From NCBI GenBank assembly GCA_015060245.1, contig SUYU01000009.1, positions 1 to 64,000 of the forward strand: DNA of 64,000 nt, written 5' to 3'. The notes under the pieces were generated by a model. That model saw only the letters and a list, made by a program, of their open reading frames with translations. It was not told the DNA's origin and made no database searches. The translations under genes and the position numbers were made by a program. This stretch comes from Bacteroidales bacterium (GTDB lineage Bacteria; Bacteroidota; Bacteroidia; Bacteroidales; UBA932). Positions 18,635-28,023 of this stretch are shown piece by piece; within the stretch, counting starts at the first letter, position 1; every line of letters begins with the position of its first letter.

Positions 18635-20857
18635 CTATTTTTCAATTTTCAAATCCTGTATTGCAACGCACAATGCATCAGTTGTATTTGTAAATACTAT
18701 CTTGACTGCCTTTACAGGATTGTCGGGAAGAATGACTGCTTTATTATCAATGAACTCTTCGCCTTTTATCCAATCTGTACCGTTGTAAGAGTATTCTACG
18801 AAACCGTCGGTAACACCATAAAGGTCAATGTTTGGAATTCCTGATACCAAAGTTATTTTGCTGCAATCTACAGGCACTTTAAAATTATATACAATATAAT
18901 CGCCTGCTTTTCCGGTGCGGTCTGTTCTCCAGTAACTGTTGAAATTGTAATCTGTTGCATTTTTTACAGGAAAACTCTTGCTCTCTCCAAAACTGCTCTC
19001 TACAGATACTTCAGGAGTCATATAATCTGTAGGAGGAAGATTCTTTGCATCTACAGAAATACTCTTGAGAACATCTTTGTAAAAAGTTGCAAATCTGAAA
19101 TTTTCAGGAGAATGGGTTACAATGTCACCTCTGTATATATTTGATGTTGCAACAGGTTCTGATCCGTCTGTTGTATATCTTACTACAGCCCAATTGTAAG
19201 GAAGAGATACTTTGAGTACATTATCTTCATAAACCACATCAGGAGGGGCAACCCTGAATGCTATACCCATATTGAATAGTCTGTCATAATGTGTTTTTGA
19301 CAATCTGTAATAAAAATCATCATAATCCCTTTTCTCCTGCTCAGTCCAGCCTATTTCTGCAATTGCGCACAATCTTGGAAAATACTGGTATTCCGAAAAT
19401 CTTGCAGGTTTATTGAGAAGTTCAGCCCATAAACCTCCCTGTACGCCCAAAATAAGTTTTTCCTGTTCTTGGGTTACATTGAAAGTTCCGAAAGGATCAA
19501 GAGAATAGGTCTTTTCAAGTGTTACTACACCGGCCCAACTGTGACCTCTTTCGGCAGGAGACTGTTTCATGTCAAGATAGCAGTACTCTCCTACCTGCAA
19601 TACTGTAGGCTGGTTCTTTTTTATTGATTCAATAGCCCTTTTTACACTCTTCCAGGCATAGACTACAGTTTCATCCTTAAGTTCGCCACCATCGAGAATT
19701 TCATCCCAACCTCCTGATATTTTGCCATATTTGGATACTATATCTTCAACTCTTCTTACAAAGTAGTTCTGCAATTCAACCTCTTTCTCCATTCCCTGCT
19801 CCTTCATGAACTGTTGGCATACAGGACACTCTTTCCAATTCTCCATATTAACCTCATCACCACCAATATGGATAACCTTTGAAGGGAAGAGTGCTGCAAG
19901 TTCTTTGATTATACCGTCAATCATCTTATAGTTGTTCTGGTTGCCTACGCACCATACATTCTTTACCTCGCCGTTTACACTTACAAATTCAGTCTCATTC
20001 TTGCAACCGGTTTCAGGGTATGAACCTATAACTGCCTTGCTGTGTCCTGGCATATCAATTTCAGGTATGATTTCTATATTCCTTTCAGCGGCATATTTTA
20101 TAACCTTTTTTACCTCTTCCTGAGTATAATAACCTCCATATCTCTTGTTGCCCGATCCGTAAGCCGAAGGTATTACTTCGTCCGGACCTCTCCAGGCACC
20201 CTTTTGGGTAAGGAAAGGGTATTTCTTTATCTCTATTCTCCAGCCGTTGTCATCGGAGAGATGCCAATGGAACCTGTTCATCTTATGATATGCAAGCCAG
20301 TCAATGAATTTGTAGATATAATCAAGTTCAAAGAATGTTCTTGAAACATCCATCATGGCACCCCTGTATGAAAAGCGTGGGGCATCAGTTATCTCAAGTG
20401 CAGGAATCTCCCACTTTTCAAATTTGGTGGCATTGCCGTAAACGGTAGCAGGCAAAAGTTGGAGGATGGTCTGAACAGCATAAAAACATCCTTTTCTGTC
20501 AGAAGCCTTTACAATAATCTTTTCCGGGGTAACATTCAGTTCATAACCCTCTTGAGGAGTGTCATAAGAAGCATTTATATCAAGAAGTATGTGGTTGCAG
20601 CACAATTTATCCGAGGCCTTGTAAGTTTTACGTGCAATATCAAAACCTGTAGCCTTGTCAAGATGTTCCTTAAGGTAACCGGCAATGAAATCATCGTTGC
20701 ACAGAATTGATGTTTCGCTGTTTATTTGAAATTTACCCTCACAAACTTTGACACTTTGAGGTTTTGGAATTATATTCAAACAACTCTCCTGTCCTGCACA
20801 AAAAAGAGGGAGTGCCATAACAAACAGAAGTAACAATAATCTATTTTTCAAAAACAT
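18635..20857 (-). CDS. GH20 beta-N-acetylhexosaminidase with C-terminal carbohydrate-binding region
   Basis: An exported exo-glycosidase that removes terminal GlcNAc or GalNAc from glycans. Its 740 residues comprise a signal peptide (ending near LPLFCAG), the GH20b N-terminal domain (about 30-145), and the TIM-barrel catalytic domain (about 155-500) with the catalytic Asp-Glu pair in HIGGDEVNMENW. A CHB_HEX-type beta domain follows (VRYTTDGSEPVATS), then a discoidin-like F5/8-C domain to the C-terminus (NATDYNFNSYWRTDRTGKAG). Such enzymes act on mucin, N-glycan or chitin fragments in gut Bacteroidales. The gene is flanked by its own terminator and appears monocistronic. Confidence 0.93.
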   Translation of the reverse strand: MFLKNRLLLLLFVMALPLFCAGQESCLNIIPKPQSVKVCEGKFQINSETSILCNDDFIAGYLKEHLDKATGFDIARKTYKASDKLCCNHILLDINASYDTPQEGYELNVTPEKIIVKASDRKGCFYAVQTILQLLPATVYGNATKFEKWEIPALEITDAPRFSYRGAMMDVSRTFFELDYIYKFIDWLAYHKMNRFHWHLSDDNGWRIEIKKYPFLTQKGAWRGPDEVIPSAYGSGNKRYGGYYTQEEVKKVIKYAAERNIEIIPEIDMPGHSKAVIGSYPETGCKNETEFVSVNGEVKNVWCVGNQNNYKMIDGIIKELAALFPSKVIHIGGDEVNMENWKECPVCQQFMKEQGMEKEVELQNYFVRRVEDIVSKYGKISGGWDEILDGGELKDETVVYAWKSVKRAIESIKKNQPTVLQVGEYCYLDMKQSPAERGHSWAGVVTLEKTYSLDPFGTFNVTQEQEKLILGVQGGLWAELLNKPARFSEYQYFPRLCAIAEIGWTEQEKRDYDDFYYRLSKTHYDRLFNMGIAFRVAPPDVVYEDNVLKVSLPYNWAVVRYTTDGSEPVATSNIYRGDIVTHSPENFRFATFYKDVLKSISVDAKNLPPTDYMTPEVSVESSFGESKSFPVKNATDYNFNSYWRTDRTGKAGDYIVYNFKVPVDCSKITLVSGIPNIDLYGVTDGFVEYSYNGTDWIKGEEFIDNKAVILPDNPVKAVKIVFTNTTDALCVAIQDLKIEK

Positions 20858-20883
20858 AGCAAATATTTATTTAATGCGGACAC

Positions 20884-21417
20884 TTATTTCTTATCCTTTT
20901 TTTCCTTTTTCTTCTTTGGTACACTTTCAAAGTGAATGTCACCATCATAGCCAATGGATTGCCTTCCGGCATTATCCATTCTCAACCTGCATTCACCTGT
21001 ATCGTAGATGAATATTGAGCATTGCCACCTCTCTTTCATGCTTGAGTTTATGAAGTAGAATACATAGTCGGTGTAATTTTCCTTTTCATTGTAACTCTTT
21101 TGCATATCCACCTTTTGGTTTTTGGACTCAATTGAGAGACTCTGTCCGCCAATAATGGCTGTTGTGGCTGTACCTATGTAAGGAAGGTAACATGAGAAAG
21201 TATCCTTTTTGAACTCAAGATAATAACTTGAATATGTGGCCCTCATGGGCATGTTGGCCGGTATTATATGGGTAATGTCTATCCTGAAAATTCCGGAATC
21301 CAGTTTTTCTTTTACAGCCGCCACTTTCATTGCTTTCTTTTCTTCTCTGGTCTGTGAGTGGCAATCTATGCCGGAAAGGAGGACAATGGCCAATAAAAAT
21401 GCAAGAAATCTTTTCAT
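20884..21417 (-). CDS. DUF4251 secreted protein
   Basis: A 177-residue exported protein of the DUF4251 family, found mainly in Bacteroidales; function unknown. It has a signal peptide (residues 1-22, LLSGIDCHSQ), then a charged helix TREEKKAMKVAAVKEKL. The conserved beta-rich core includes YYLEFKKDTFSCYLPYIG. A polylysine C-terminal tail (PKKKKEKKDKK) ends the protein. The Cys in the signal region is not in a clean lipobox, so lipidation is doubtful. The gene lies 26 bp upstream of the hexosaminidase on the same strand, so the two may be co-transcribed. Confidence 0.82.
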   Translation of the reverse strand: MKRFLAFLLAIVLLSGIDCHSQTREEKKAMKVAAVKEKLDSGIFRIDITHIIPANMPMRATYSSYYLEFKKDTFSCYLPYIGTATTAIIGGQSLSIESKNQKVDMQKSYNEKENYTDYVFYFINSSMKERWQCSIFIYDTGECRLRMDNAGRQSIGYDGDIHFESVPKKKKEKKDKK

Positions 21418-21575
21418 AACAGTACAATATCAGTAAAATTCGGTTGTAAAGATATAAAAAATGTCAATTATCAGACAATTGGTTTATAAATATCCCGGAA
21501 TAATTGGTTATTTGACAAAAAGTAACTAAAATTGTGGAAATTTTTGTATAAAATAATTTGTATAAAAAATAAATA

Positions 21576-23522
21576 ATGGCCGAAAAATTAATATCACACA
21601 TTCCAGAGGGGCCTTTGGCTGAGAAATGGACAAAGCATAAGGCTCAAATCCGCGTAGTTAGTCCGGCTAATAAGCGCAAACTAGAAATCATAGTAGTAGG
21701 TACCGGTTTAGGTGGTGCTTCTGCAGCAGCTTCATTAGGCGAACTTGGATACAACGTAAAAGTTTTCTGCATCAGCGACTCACCAAGACGTGCCCACTCT
21801 ATTGCGGCACAAGGTGGTATTAACGCTGCAAAGAACTATACCAACGATAATGACTCAATTTATCGTTTGTTCTATGACACTATCAAAGGTGGTGACTACA
21901 GGGCAAGGGAGGCAAACGTATACCGTTTGGCAGAGGTAAGTAACAATATCATAGACCAATGTGTTGCACAGGGTGTTCCATTCGCTAGAGATTACGGTGG
22001 ATTGCTTGACAACCGTTCATTCGGTGGTGCACAGGTAAGTAGAACATTCTATGCCCGCGGACAAACCGGCCAGCAACTTCTTTTGGGTGCATATGCCGCA
22101 TTGAACCGTCAGGTTGCAAAGGGTTCTGTAAAATCTTATCCTCGCCATGAGATGTTGGACCTTGTACTTATCAATGGTGAGGCAAAAGGTATCATTGCAA
22201 GAAATATTGAGACCGGCAAGATAGAGAGATTCGGTGCCCATGCAGTTGTAATTGCTACAGGTGGTTACGGTAATGTATTCTTCCTTTCAACAAATGCAAT
22301 GAACAGCAACGGTTCTTCTGCTTGGCAGTGCTACAAGAAGGGTGCATTCTTCGGAAACCCTTGTTTTGCACAGATCCACCCTACATGTATCCCTGTCCAT
22401 GGAACACAGCAGTCAAAACTTACCCTTATGAGTGAGTCTTTGAGAAACGACGGTAGAATTTGGGTTCCAAAGAAGAAAGAGGATGTAGAGAAACTCAGAA
22501 AGAAACAGATAAAACCTTCTCAGATACCTGAAGAGGATAGAGATTACTACTTGGAGAGAAGATATCCTGCATTTGGTAACCTTGTACCTCGTGACGTTGC
22601 ATCAAGGGCTGCAAAAGAGCGTTGCGATGCAGGTTTTGGTGTAAATGAGACAGGATTGGCAGTATTCTTGGATTTCAAATCTGCAATCGAGAGATTGGGT
22701 GAGAAGGTAATTACCGAGAGATACGGCAACTTGTTCCAGATGTATGAGAAGATTACAGACACAAATCCATACAAGGAGCCTATGATGATCTATCCTGCTA
22801 TCCACTATACAATGGGTGGTATTTGGGTAGACTACAACTTGCAGACAACTATTCCTGGTTTGTATGCAATCGGTGAGGCAAACTTCAGTGACCACGGTGG
22901 AAACCGTCTTGGTGCTTCTGCTTTGATGCAGGGTCTTGCTGACGGTTATTTCATTCTTCCTTACACTATTGGAGATTATTTGTCACACAAATTTGCAGAG
23001 CCTAAGACTGATATCAACCATCCTGCTTTTGCAGAGGCTGAGAAGGCTGTTGTTGAAAAGATCAACAAGTTGTTCAGCATCAAAGGCAAGAGAACTGTTG
23101 ATGAGATCCATAAGGAACTTGGTCTTATCATGTGGGATTATGTTGGTATGGCAAGAAACGAGGCTGGTCTTAAGAAAGCCATTGGTCTTATCAGGGATCT
23201 TAAGAAAGAGTTCTGGAGCAATGTATACGTTGCAGGTGAGAACGGTGAGTTCAACCAGGAACTTGAGAAGGCCCTTCGTTTGGCAGACTTCCTTGAGATG
23301 GGTGAGTTGATGGCTATTGACGCACTCAACAGAAAAGAGTCTTGCGGAGGTCACTTCCGTGAGGAGATGCAGACAGAGGATGGTGAGACTAAACGTGATG
23401 ATGAGAACTTCATGTATGTTGCAGCCTGGGAGTACAAAGGTGAGAATGTTGAGCCTGAACTTCATAAGGAGCCACTTAACTATGAGTTTGTAAAACCATC
23501 AACAAGAAACTATAAAGACTAA
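21576..23522 (+). CDS. sdhA: Succinate dehydrogenase/fumarate reductase flavoprotein subunit
   Basis: The FAD-bearing subunit that interconverts succinate and fumarate, the terminal step of anaerobic fumarate respiration in Bacteroidales. The 648 residues include the dinucleotide fold [20 protein letters not shown] near residue 39, the FAD-histidine motif [10 protein letters not shown] near residue 86, and the substrate-site sequence [20 protein letters not shown]. It matches the B-type, non-E. coli form. sdhB follows after 15 bp. The gene usually preceding it, the cytochrome b membrane anchor sdhC/frdC, is absent: the upstream neighbour is a DUF4251 gene on the opposite strand. Confidence 0.96.
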   Translation: MAEKLISHIPEGPLAEKWTKHKAQIRVVSPANKRKLEIIVVGTGLGGASAAASLGELGYNVKVFCISDSPRRAHSIAAQGGINAAKNYTNDNDSIYRLFYDTIKGGDYRAREANVYRLAEVSNNIIDQCVAQGVPFARDYGGLLDNRSFGGAQVSRTFYARGQTGQQLLLGAYAALNRQVAKGSVKSYPRHEMLDLVLINGEAKGIIARNIETGKIERFGAHAVVIATGGYGNVFFLSTNAMNSNGSSAWQCYKKGAFFGNPCFAQIHPTCIPVHGTQQSKLTLMSESLRNDGRIWVPKKKEDVEKLRKKQIKPSQIPEEDRDYYLERRYPAFGNLVPRDVASRAAKERCDAGFGVNETGLAVFLDFKSAIERLGEKVITERYGNLFQMYEKITDTNPYKEPMMIYPAIHYTMGGIWVDYNLQTTIPGLYAIGEANFSDHGGNRLGASALMQGLADGYFILPYTIGDYLSHKFAEPKTDINHPAFAEAEKAVVEKINKLFSIKGKRTVDEIHKELGLIMWDYVGMARNEAGLKKAIGLIRDLKKEFWSNVYVAGENGEFNQELEKALRLADFLEMGELMAIDALNRKESCGGHFREEMQTEDGETKRDDENFMYVAAWEYKGENVEPELHKEPLNYEFVKPSTRNYKD

Positions 23523-23537
23523 GAAAAGTAATAAGAT

Positions 23538-24317
23538 ATGGATTTAACATTAAAAGTTTGGCGTCAGAAAAACGCAAAGGAAAAGGGACATTTCGAGACT
23601 TATCAAGTTAAGAATATCTCTCCTGACAGTTCATTCTTGGAGATGATGGATATCCTTAACGAGCAATTGATTAAGGAGAACATAGATCCTGTAGCAGTGA
23701 ACAAGGGATGCAAGTCAAGCGGCCCTGTAAGTTTCGACCACGACTGTCGTGAGGGTATCTGCGGTGCTTGTTCATTATATATCAACGGTAGGGCTCATGG
23801 TCCGGACAATGATATCACAACTTGCCAGTTGCATATGCGTAAATTCAAGGATGGTGATACAATCACAATCGAGCCTTGGAGAAGTGCAGGTTTCCCTATC
23901 ATCAAGGACTTGGTAGTAAACAGAAATGCATTTGACCAGATTCTTCAGGCAGGAGGTTTCGTTTCTGTAAACACAGGTGGTGTTCCAGACGGAAACGCTA
24001 TTCCAATTCCTAAAAAGGATGCGGATGAGAGTATGGATGCAGCATCTTGCGTTGGTTGCGGTGCTTGTGTTGCAACTTGTAAGAACGGTTCAGCAATGTT
24101 GTTCGTTTCAGCAAGAGTAAGTTCTTTGGCATTGCTTCCTCAGGGTAAGATTGAGGGTGCAAGAAGAGCGAAGGCTATGGTTGCAAAGATGGATGAGTTG
24201 GGCTTTGGTGCATGTACAAACACACGTGCATGTGAGATGGAGTGTCCAAAAGGCATTTCAGTTTCAAATATTGCACGTTTGAACAGAGAGTTCCTTTGTG
24301 CAAAACTAAAAGACTAA
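23538..24317 (+). CDS. sdhB: Succinate dehydrogenase/fumarate reductase iron-sulfur subunit
   Basis: The electron-transfer subunit carrying three Fe-S clusters between the flavoprotein and the quinone site. The 259 residues have the plant-type 2Fe-2S ligands in [19 protein letters not shown] and a further Cys in TTCQLH. The 4Fe-4S and 3Fe-4S ligands are [14 protein letters not shown] and [14 protein letters not shown]. All expected cysteines are present, so the protein should be functional. It forms an operon with sdhA and ends at a strong terminator; no anchor subunit follows it. Confidence 0.96.
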   Translation: MDLTLKVWRQKNAKEKGHFETYQVKNISPDSSFLEMMDILNEQLIKENIDPVAVNKGCKSSGPVSFDHDCREGICGACSLYINGRAHGPDNDITTCQLHMRKFKDGDTITIEPWRSAGFPIIKDLVVNRNAFDQILQAGGFVSVNTGGVPDGNAIPIPKKDADESMDAASCVGCGACVATCKNGSAMLFVSARVSSLALLPQGKIEGARRAKAMVAKMDELGFGACTNTRACEMECPKGISVSNIARLNREFLCAKLKD

Positions 24318-24334
24318 TTCAAGTCTGATTATAC

Positions 24335-24379
24335 AAAAGAGAGTCCGGGTCAAATGTGATGTGACCCGGACTCTCTTTT
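24335..24379. terminator. Strong terminator after sdhB
   Basis: A perfect 18-bp inverted repeat: AAAAGAGAGTCCGGGTCA (24335-24352) with TGACCCGGACTCTCTTTT (24362-24379), 9-nt loop. It serves convergent sdhB and the beta-propeller gene. Confidence 0.9.
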
Positions 24380-24444
24380 ATTTTGCGAAATATGCCTGTT
24401 TTTGGGGCCAATTTACCTATAATATTCCAGGTATATTTAATATA

Positions 24445-25656
24445 TTATTTGAGTGTACAGACAATCAGTACGGGGTTTGACTCTTCTGTAATGGTTGCAG
24501 CAACCTCCATCATCTTTTTGGATTCGGTCATTTCTGCAGCGTCAATGAAATCAGCAGCATCTACAATCTGGTACATTTTACCGTTGGCTATGGCCGAAGG
24601 GTAAAAGGCTATTCCTCCGTCAAGGTTGTTTATGAATCCTGTACAGTTGCTTTTTGGGTCATGTTTAAGCATAAGGGTAGTGTTTGTTACCTTGTCATGG
24701 ACAAAACATGACTGGATATATTTTTTGTCGATATTCGGATATGAAATAGGACTGAAGAGAAATTTTACAATCAGCAGATCGTTGGTTTCACCAATAACTC
24801 TATTGTATTCAACGGGCCTGTTGCCAACGTTTCCATATTCACCGCAATCTGCAATGTAGGCCGGTATCAATCCGGCATTTCTCTCATCAATTCTCCAGAG
24901 AGTGTCATTGTTTGGAATAATCAGAAATGCATTCTCTCCGGCTGGTTTGATCCTTGGCGGCACCCTTGAACCCAAAGATGCCTCTTTTCCTGAGAATTTT
25001 GATGATGCTCCGCTTCTTGATTTGAAATTTTCAACTTCAGAAGCGCTGTAGTTCAAAATGAGGGTTTGTGCAATGGTGTTGCCATCAGCATCCACGATAC
25101 ATGCGTAGTCTGATGTGTTGTCGGGATCTTCTCCTTTGAAGAGGAAGTTGCCGTCACCGGTTTTATGGATGTACAGATGCTGCAGGTAATCAGGCTTGTT
25201 CAAATCAGCACTTTTTCTTATAAAATTGCCGTTGTGGTCATATATTTTAAGGTGAAAACAATCATTTACAATTACATTCTCCTCATCTGCAATCATATTT
25301 TGAGGATATGCCAATTCATTTTCTGCCCTACCCTTATGCAATTTGAATGGAATATATTTTCCGTTGTAGTCAAAGCATGTTATGTTTTTCCCATTGTGGG
25401 TGAAGATATATATTCTCTCTTTGAGAGGGTAAAGGTCAGAGAATTGTATATCTGAAAGCAAGGATTCTTCGTTTGTTTCAAGTGGAATGTATTCTATACT
25501 TTTTGCCCAGTTGCCCAGAAGGGCGCCATCTTCTGAATTGAAGGCTTTTTCTATTTGAATAACCGGAATGTTATGCTCTGTTTGTGAAGTTTTGTTTGAG
25601 CATCCTGCCCATAGCACCATTGGCAGAATATAAATGGCTGCAAAGAATTTTTTCAT
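24445..25656 (-). CDS. 6-bladed beta-propeller lipoprotein, paralogue 2
   Basis: A predicted surface or periplasmic lipoprotein with a propeller fold; function unknown. The 403 residues start with a lipobox signal MVLWAGCSNKTSQ (Cys about 19). The characteristic first-blade sequence SIEYIPLETNEESLL follows, then repeated D-x-x-G-x blades such as FDYNGKYIPFKL and IYDHNGNFIRKS. The shared C-terminal signature is KMYQIVDAADFIDAAEM and EESNPVLIVCTLK. It resembles the genes at 3.5 and 45.3 kb over its length. It stands alone between the sdhAB terminator and a divergent alpha/beta hydrolase. Confidence 0.88.
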   Translation of the reverse strand: MKKFFAAIYILPMVLWAGCSNKTSQTEHNIPVIQIEKAFNSEDGALLGNWAKSIEYIPLETNEESLLSDIQFSDLYPLKERIYIFTHNGKNITCFDYNGKYIPFKLHKGRAENELAYPQNMIADEENVIVNDCFHLKIYDHNGNFIRKSADLNKPDYLQHLYIHKTGDGNFLFKGEDPDNTSDYACIVDADGNTIAQTLILNYSASEVENFKSRSGASSKFSGKEASLGSRVPPRIKPAGENAFLIIPNNDTLWRIDERNAGLIPAYIADCGEYGNVGNRPVEYNRVIGETNDLLIVKFLFSPISYPNIDKKYIQSCFVHDKVTNTTLMLKHDPKSNCTGFINNLDGGIAFYPSAIANGKMYQIVDAADFIDAAEMTESKKMMEVAATITEESNPVLIVCTLK

Positions 25657-25756
25657 AGTATCTGTACCTTATTGCGTTATTGCATGACTTGACTGAAACA
25701 AATTTAAATAAATCAGTTTCATGAAACAAATTTAAAACCTGTAATCTCTTTTTTAC

Positions 25757-25764
25757 TATATTTG
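25757..25764 (+). promoter_or_regulatory. Bacteroidota -7 box for alpha/beta hydrolase
   Basis: TATATTTG, a perfect -7 match, 26 nt before the ATG at 25791. Confidence 0.5.
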
Positions 25765-25790
25765 TAAACTTGTATTTTACCGTTTCAACT

Positions 25791-26597
25791 ATGGAATTTT
25801 TTGCAATTTCTAACGATATTCCGGTTTTTATCTCTGATACGCAAAAGGGAGATGAGACTCTTGTACTTCTTCACGGATATTTGGAAACCCACTATATCTT
25901 CTCTGAATTTACCGAACTTCTTGAGAAGAAGTATAGGGTAATTTCAATAGATCTGCCCGGGCATGGCCTGTCGGGTTCAAAAGATGATGTGAACAGTATG
26001 GAATTTGCCGCTGCTGTTGTTGTTGAGGTAATGGACAAATGCAAGGTCGGGAGGGCCTTTATAGCCGGCCACTCAATGGGCGGTTATGTTGCGCAGGCCT
26101 GTGCAGAACTCTATCCGCAGAGATTCAAGGGATTGGTATTGTTGAATTCTGTGCCTTTCCCTGATTCGGAAGAGAAGAAGGCCGACCGGGAGCGTGAAAT
26201 TTCATTGATTCAGTCATCTATGCTCGGCAGAATTGCAGAGATAAGCATTCCAAGAATGTACGACTCGGAGAATTTGAGAAATCTTGACGAGAAGATTCAG
26301 GAGACCATAGAGTTGTGTGAGACCCACGATCCCAAGGGTATTGCCGCCTCTTTGCGGGGCATGATGCAGCGTAAGGATTATTCATCATTCATAAAGGAGA
26401 TTGCAGGCAAGACCCCTACCCTATTCATTTATGGCGATAAAGACAAGTTTAACCCAATTGAGAGGATAAATGCCATTATTGATGAGTTCAAGGGTGTAGA
26501 GATAAAAATAATCCCTGATACGGGCCATAATTCATTTATAGAGAAACCACAGGAGACCGCGGATGCTTTGTGCAGTTTTATTGATGCAAACAGATAG
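25791..26597 (+). CDS. Alpha/beta hydrolase
   Basis: A cytosolic alpha/beta-fold hydrolase of 268 residues; substrate unknown. The oxyanion region is LLHGYLETHYIFSEF near residue 28. The nucleophile elbow is GHSMGGYVAQ, with Ser near residue 93. The acid lies in YGDKDKFNPIERI and the catalytic His in DTGHNSFIEKP, so the triad is complete. It resembles the broad esterase/BioH-like group, but this is not enough to assign biotin synthesis. Start is taken at the ATG 25791, as the only upstream alternative is a TTG seven codons earlier. It is not closely linked to its neighbours. Confidence 0.85.
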   Translation: MEFFAISNDIPVFISDTQKGDETLVLLHGYLETHYIFSEFTELLEKKYRVISIDLPGHGLSGSKDDVNSMEFAAAVVVEVMDKCKVGRAFIAGHSMGGYVAQACAELYPQRFKGLVLLNSVPFPDSEEKKADREREISLIQSSMLGRIAEISIPRMYDSENLRNLDEKIQETIELCETHDPKGIAASLRGMMQRKDYSSFIKEIAGKTPTLFIYGDKDKFNPIERINAIIDEFKGVEIKIIPDTGHNSFIEKPQETADALCSFIDANR

Positions 26598-26700
26598 TTT
26601 AAAGGATTCCTTATTGCGCAGCCCTTCAAAGCACCTTCACATAAGGTCATTTATAAGACAACGGATGGGGCATACTTTAAAGGTCTCTCATCAAATGAAC

Positions 26701-26740
26701 AACCCCTGTTAGAGTGCTCTAACAGGGGTTTGCTATTTTT
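26701..26740. terminator. Bidirectional terminator after alpha/beta hydrolase
   Basis: AACCCCTGTTAGAG (26701-26714) and CTCTAACAGGGGTT (26717-26730) form a near-perfect hairpin followed by TGCTATTTTT. It lies between convergent genes. Confidence 0.8.
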
Positions 26741-26786
26741 ATGTAGATCTCTTTGGGTCCGACCTCTCTGTAAACCGATATTTTGC

Positions 26787-27926
26787 CTATTTGGTAACCT
26801 CTGCAGCCTTGATATACTCCACAACTTTCTCAACAGGAAGTGCCTTTACCTCCTTGCCGTTGTAGCCTTTGATGTCTTCTGCAGCAAAAAGTGCATTCCA
26901 AAGAGCCTCTGCTGTAGCCTCTATAGTAGCAAGGAAAAGCGCACTCATATCATCATTATGAAGCAGCGTAGGGTTGTAAGTCTTGCTCTTTTCATTTATA
27001 AGGTTCTCCGGACAGACAGACATGGCAATCACGTAGTCGCCGCTGCCGTTTGATGCAATGCCGCCTGTTTTGGCAAGACCCATCATTGCCCTTTTTGCCA
27101 TACGCTCAAGGTTGCGGGCATCAACGGGTGCATCAGTAATAACTACCATCATGCATGAGCCGTCAACATCCTGCATGACATTCTTCTGGAACTGGTAGTG
27201 CTCAAGAAGTTGTCCTACCTGTACGCCTGCAATCTCAAGTACGCCGCCATAATTTGACTGAACAAGCACTCCTACTGTATATCCGCCAAGGCTTTTGGGA
27301 AGTACCCTTGATGATGTTCCTATACCGGCTTTAAAGCCAAAACTTACCGTACCGACACCGGCGCCAACGCACCCCTCCTCTACCGGGCCACCCTTTGCCT
27401 TTGACAATGCTTCAATAACATTCTCCTTGGTTATATATCTGGCCCTTATATTGTTTAGGCCTCCATCATTTGTCTCGCCTACAACAGCGTTTACAGAGCG
27501 TACATTTTCATTTCCAGGCTGGGCAAGCGTATACTCGACCAATCCGCTTATTCCTTCAGCAACATTAAGTGTATTGGTAAGCACAATAGGGGTCTCAATA
27601 TTTCCAAGTTCCTGAACCTGAGTGCTTCCTGCAAGTTTGCCAAAGCCGTTTCCGGCATATATTGCAGCAGGTACCTTCTGTTGGAAAACATTGCCCTGGT
27701 GTGGGATAATGGCTGTTACTCCGGTCCTGACATCCTCCCCTTCAATTCTTGTAACTTGTCCTACAGTTACACCTGGAACATCGGTAATTGCATTGTACTC
27801 ACCTGTTTTGAAGATTCCGGTTTTAATTCCGTAGTCCCTTAATCTTTTCTGGGCCTGACTCTCAGACGGTGTTCCTGCTATAAATGCGGTAGCAAGAGCC
27901 CCTATCATCAAAAATTTTCTTATCAT
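26787..27926 (-). CDS. P1 family (DmpA-type) aminopeptidase, exported
   Basis: A predicted self-processing N-terminal-nucleophile peptidase of family S58 (L-aminopeptidase/D-esterase, DmpA/BapA). The 379 residues include a signal peptide (ending near SQAQ), the N-terminal signature DYGIKTGIFKTGEYNAITDVPGV (spanning about 31-53), and the segment GTVSFGFKAGIGTSSRVLP. There the Ser following GT is the likely nucleophile created by autocleavage. GVLVQSNYGG follows. Export suggests periplasmic trimming of amino-acid amides or beta-peptides. It is divergent from hflX over 97 bp, where both genes have their own -7 box. Confidence 0.88.
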   Translation of the reverse strand: MIRKFLMIGALATAFIAGTPSESQAQKRLRDYGIKTGIFKTGEYNAITDVPGVTVGQVTRIEGEDVRTGVTAIIPHQGNVFQQKVPAAIYAGNGFGKLAGSTQVQELGNIETPIVLTNTLNVAEGISGLVEYTLAQPGNENVRSVNAVVGETNDGGLNNIRARYITKENVIEALSKAKGGPVEEGCVGAGVGTVSFGFKAGIGTSSRVLPKSLGGYTVGVLVQSNYGGVLEIAGVQVGQLLEHYQFQKNVMQDVDGSCMMVVITDAPVDARNLERMAKRAMMGLAKTGGIASNGSGDYVIAMSVCPENLINEKSKTYNPTLLHNDDMSALFLATIEATAEALWNALFAAEDIKGYNGKEVKALPVEKVVEYIKAAEVTK

Positions 27927-27950
27927 AACAAAATGTTTTTATTGAAAGTA

Positions 27951-27958
27951 CAAATATA
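27951..27958 (-). promoter_or_regulatory. -7 box for P1 peptidase
   Basis: TATATTTG on the minus strand (CAAATATA on +), 24 nt before the ATG at 27926. Confidence 0.45.
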
Positions 27959-27963
27959 GTTTA

Positions 27964-27971
27964 TAATTTTG
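27964..27971 (+). promoter_or_regulatory. -7 box for hflX
   Basis: TAATTTTG, matching TAnnTTTG, 52 nt before the hflX ATG and 5 bp from the divergent P1-peptidase -7 box. Confidence 0.4.
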
Positions 27972-28023
27972 AGGGTTTAAGATTAATCCGGCAACTTTTG
28001 TAGGGTAAATTAATGTCAATATA

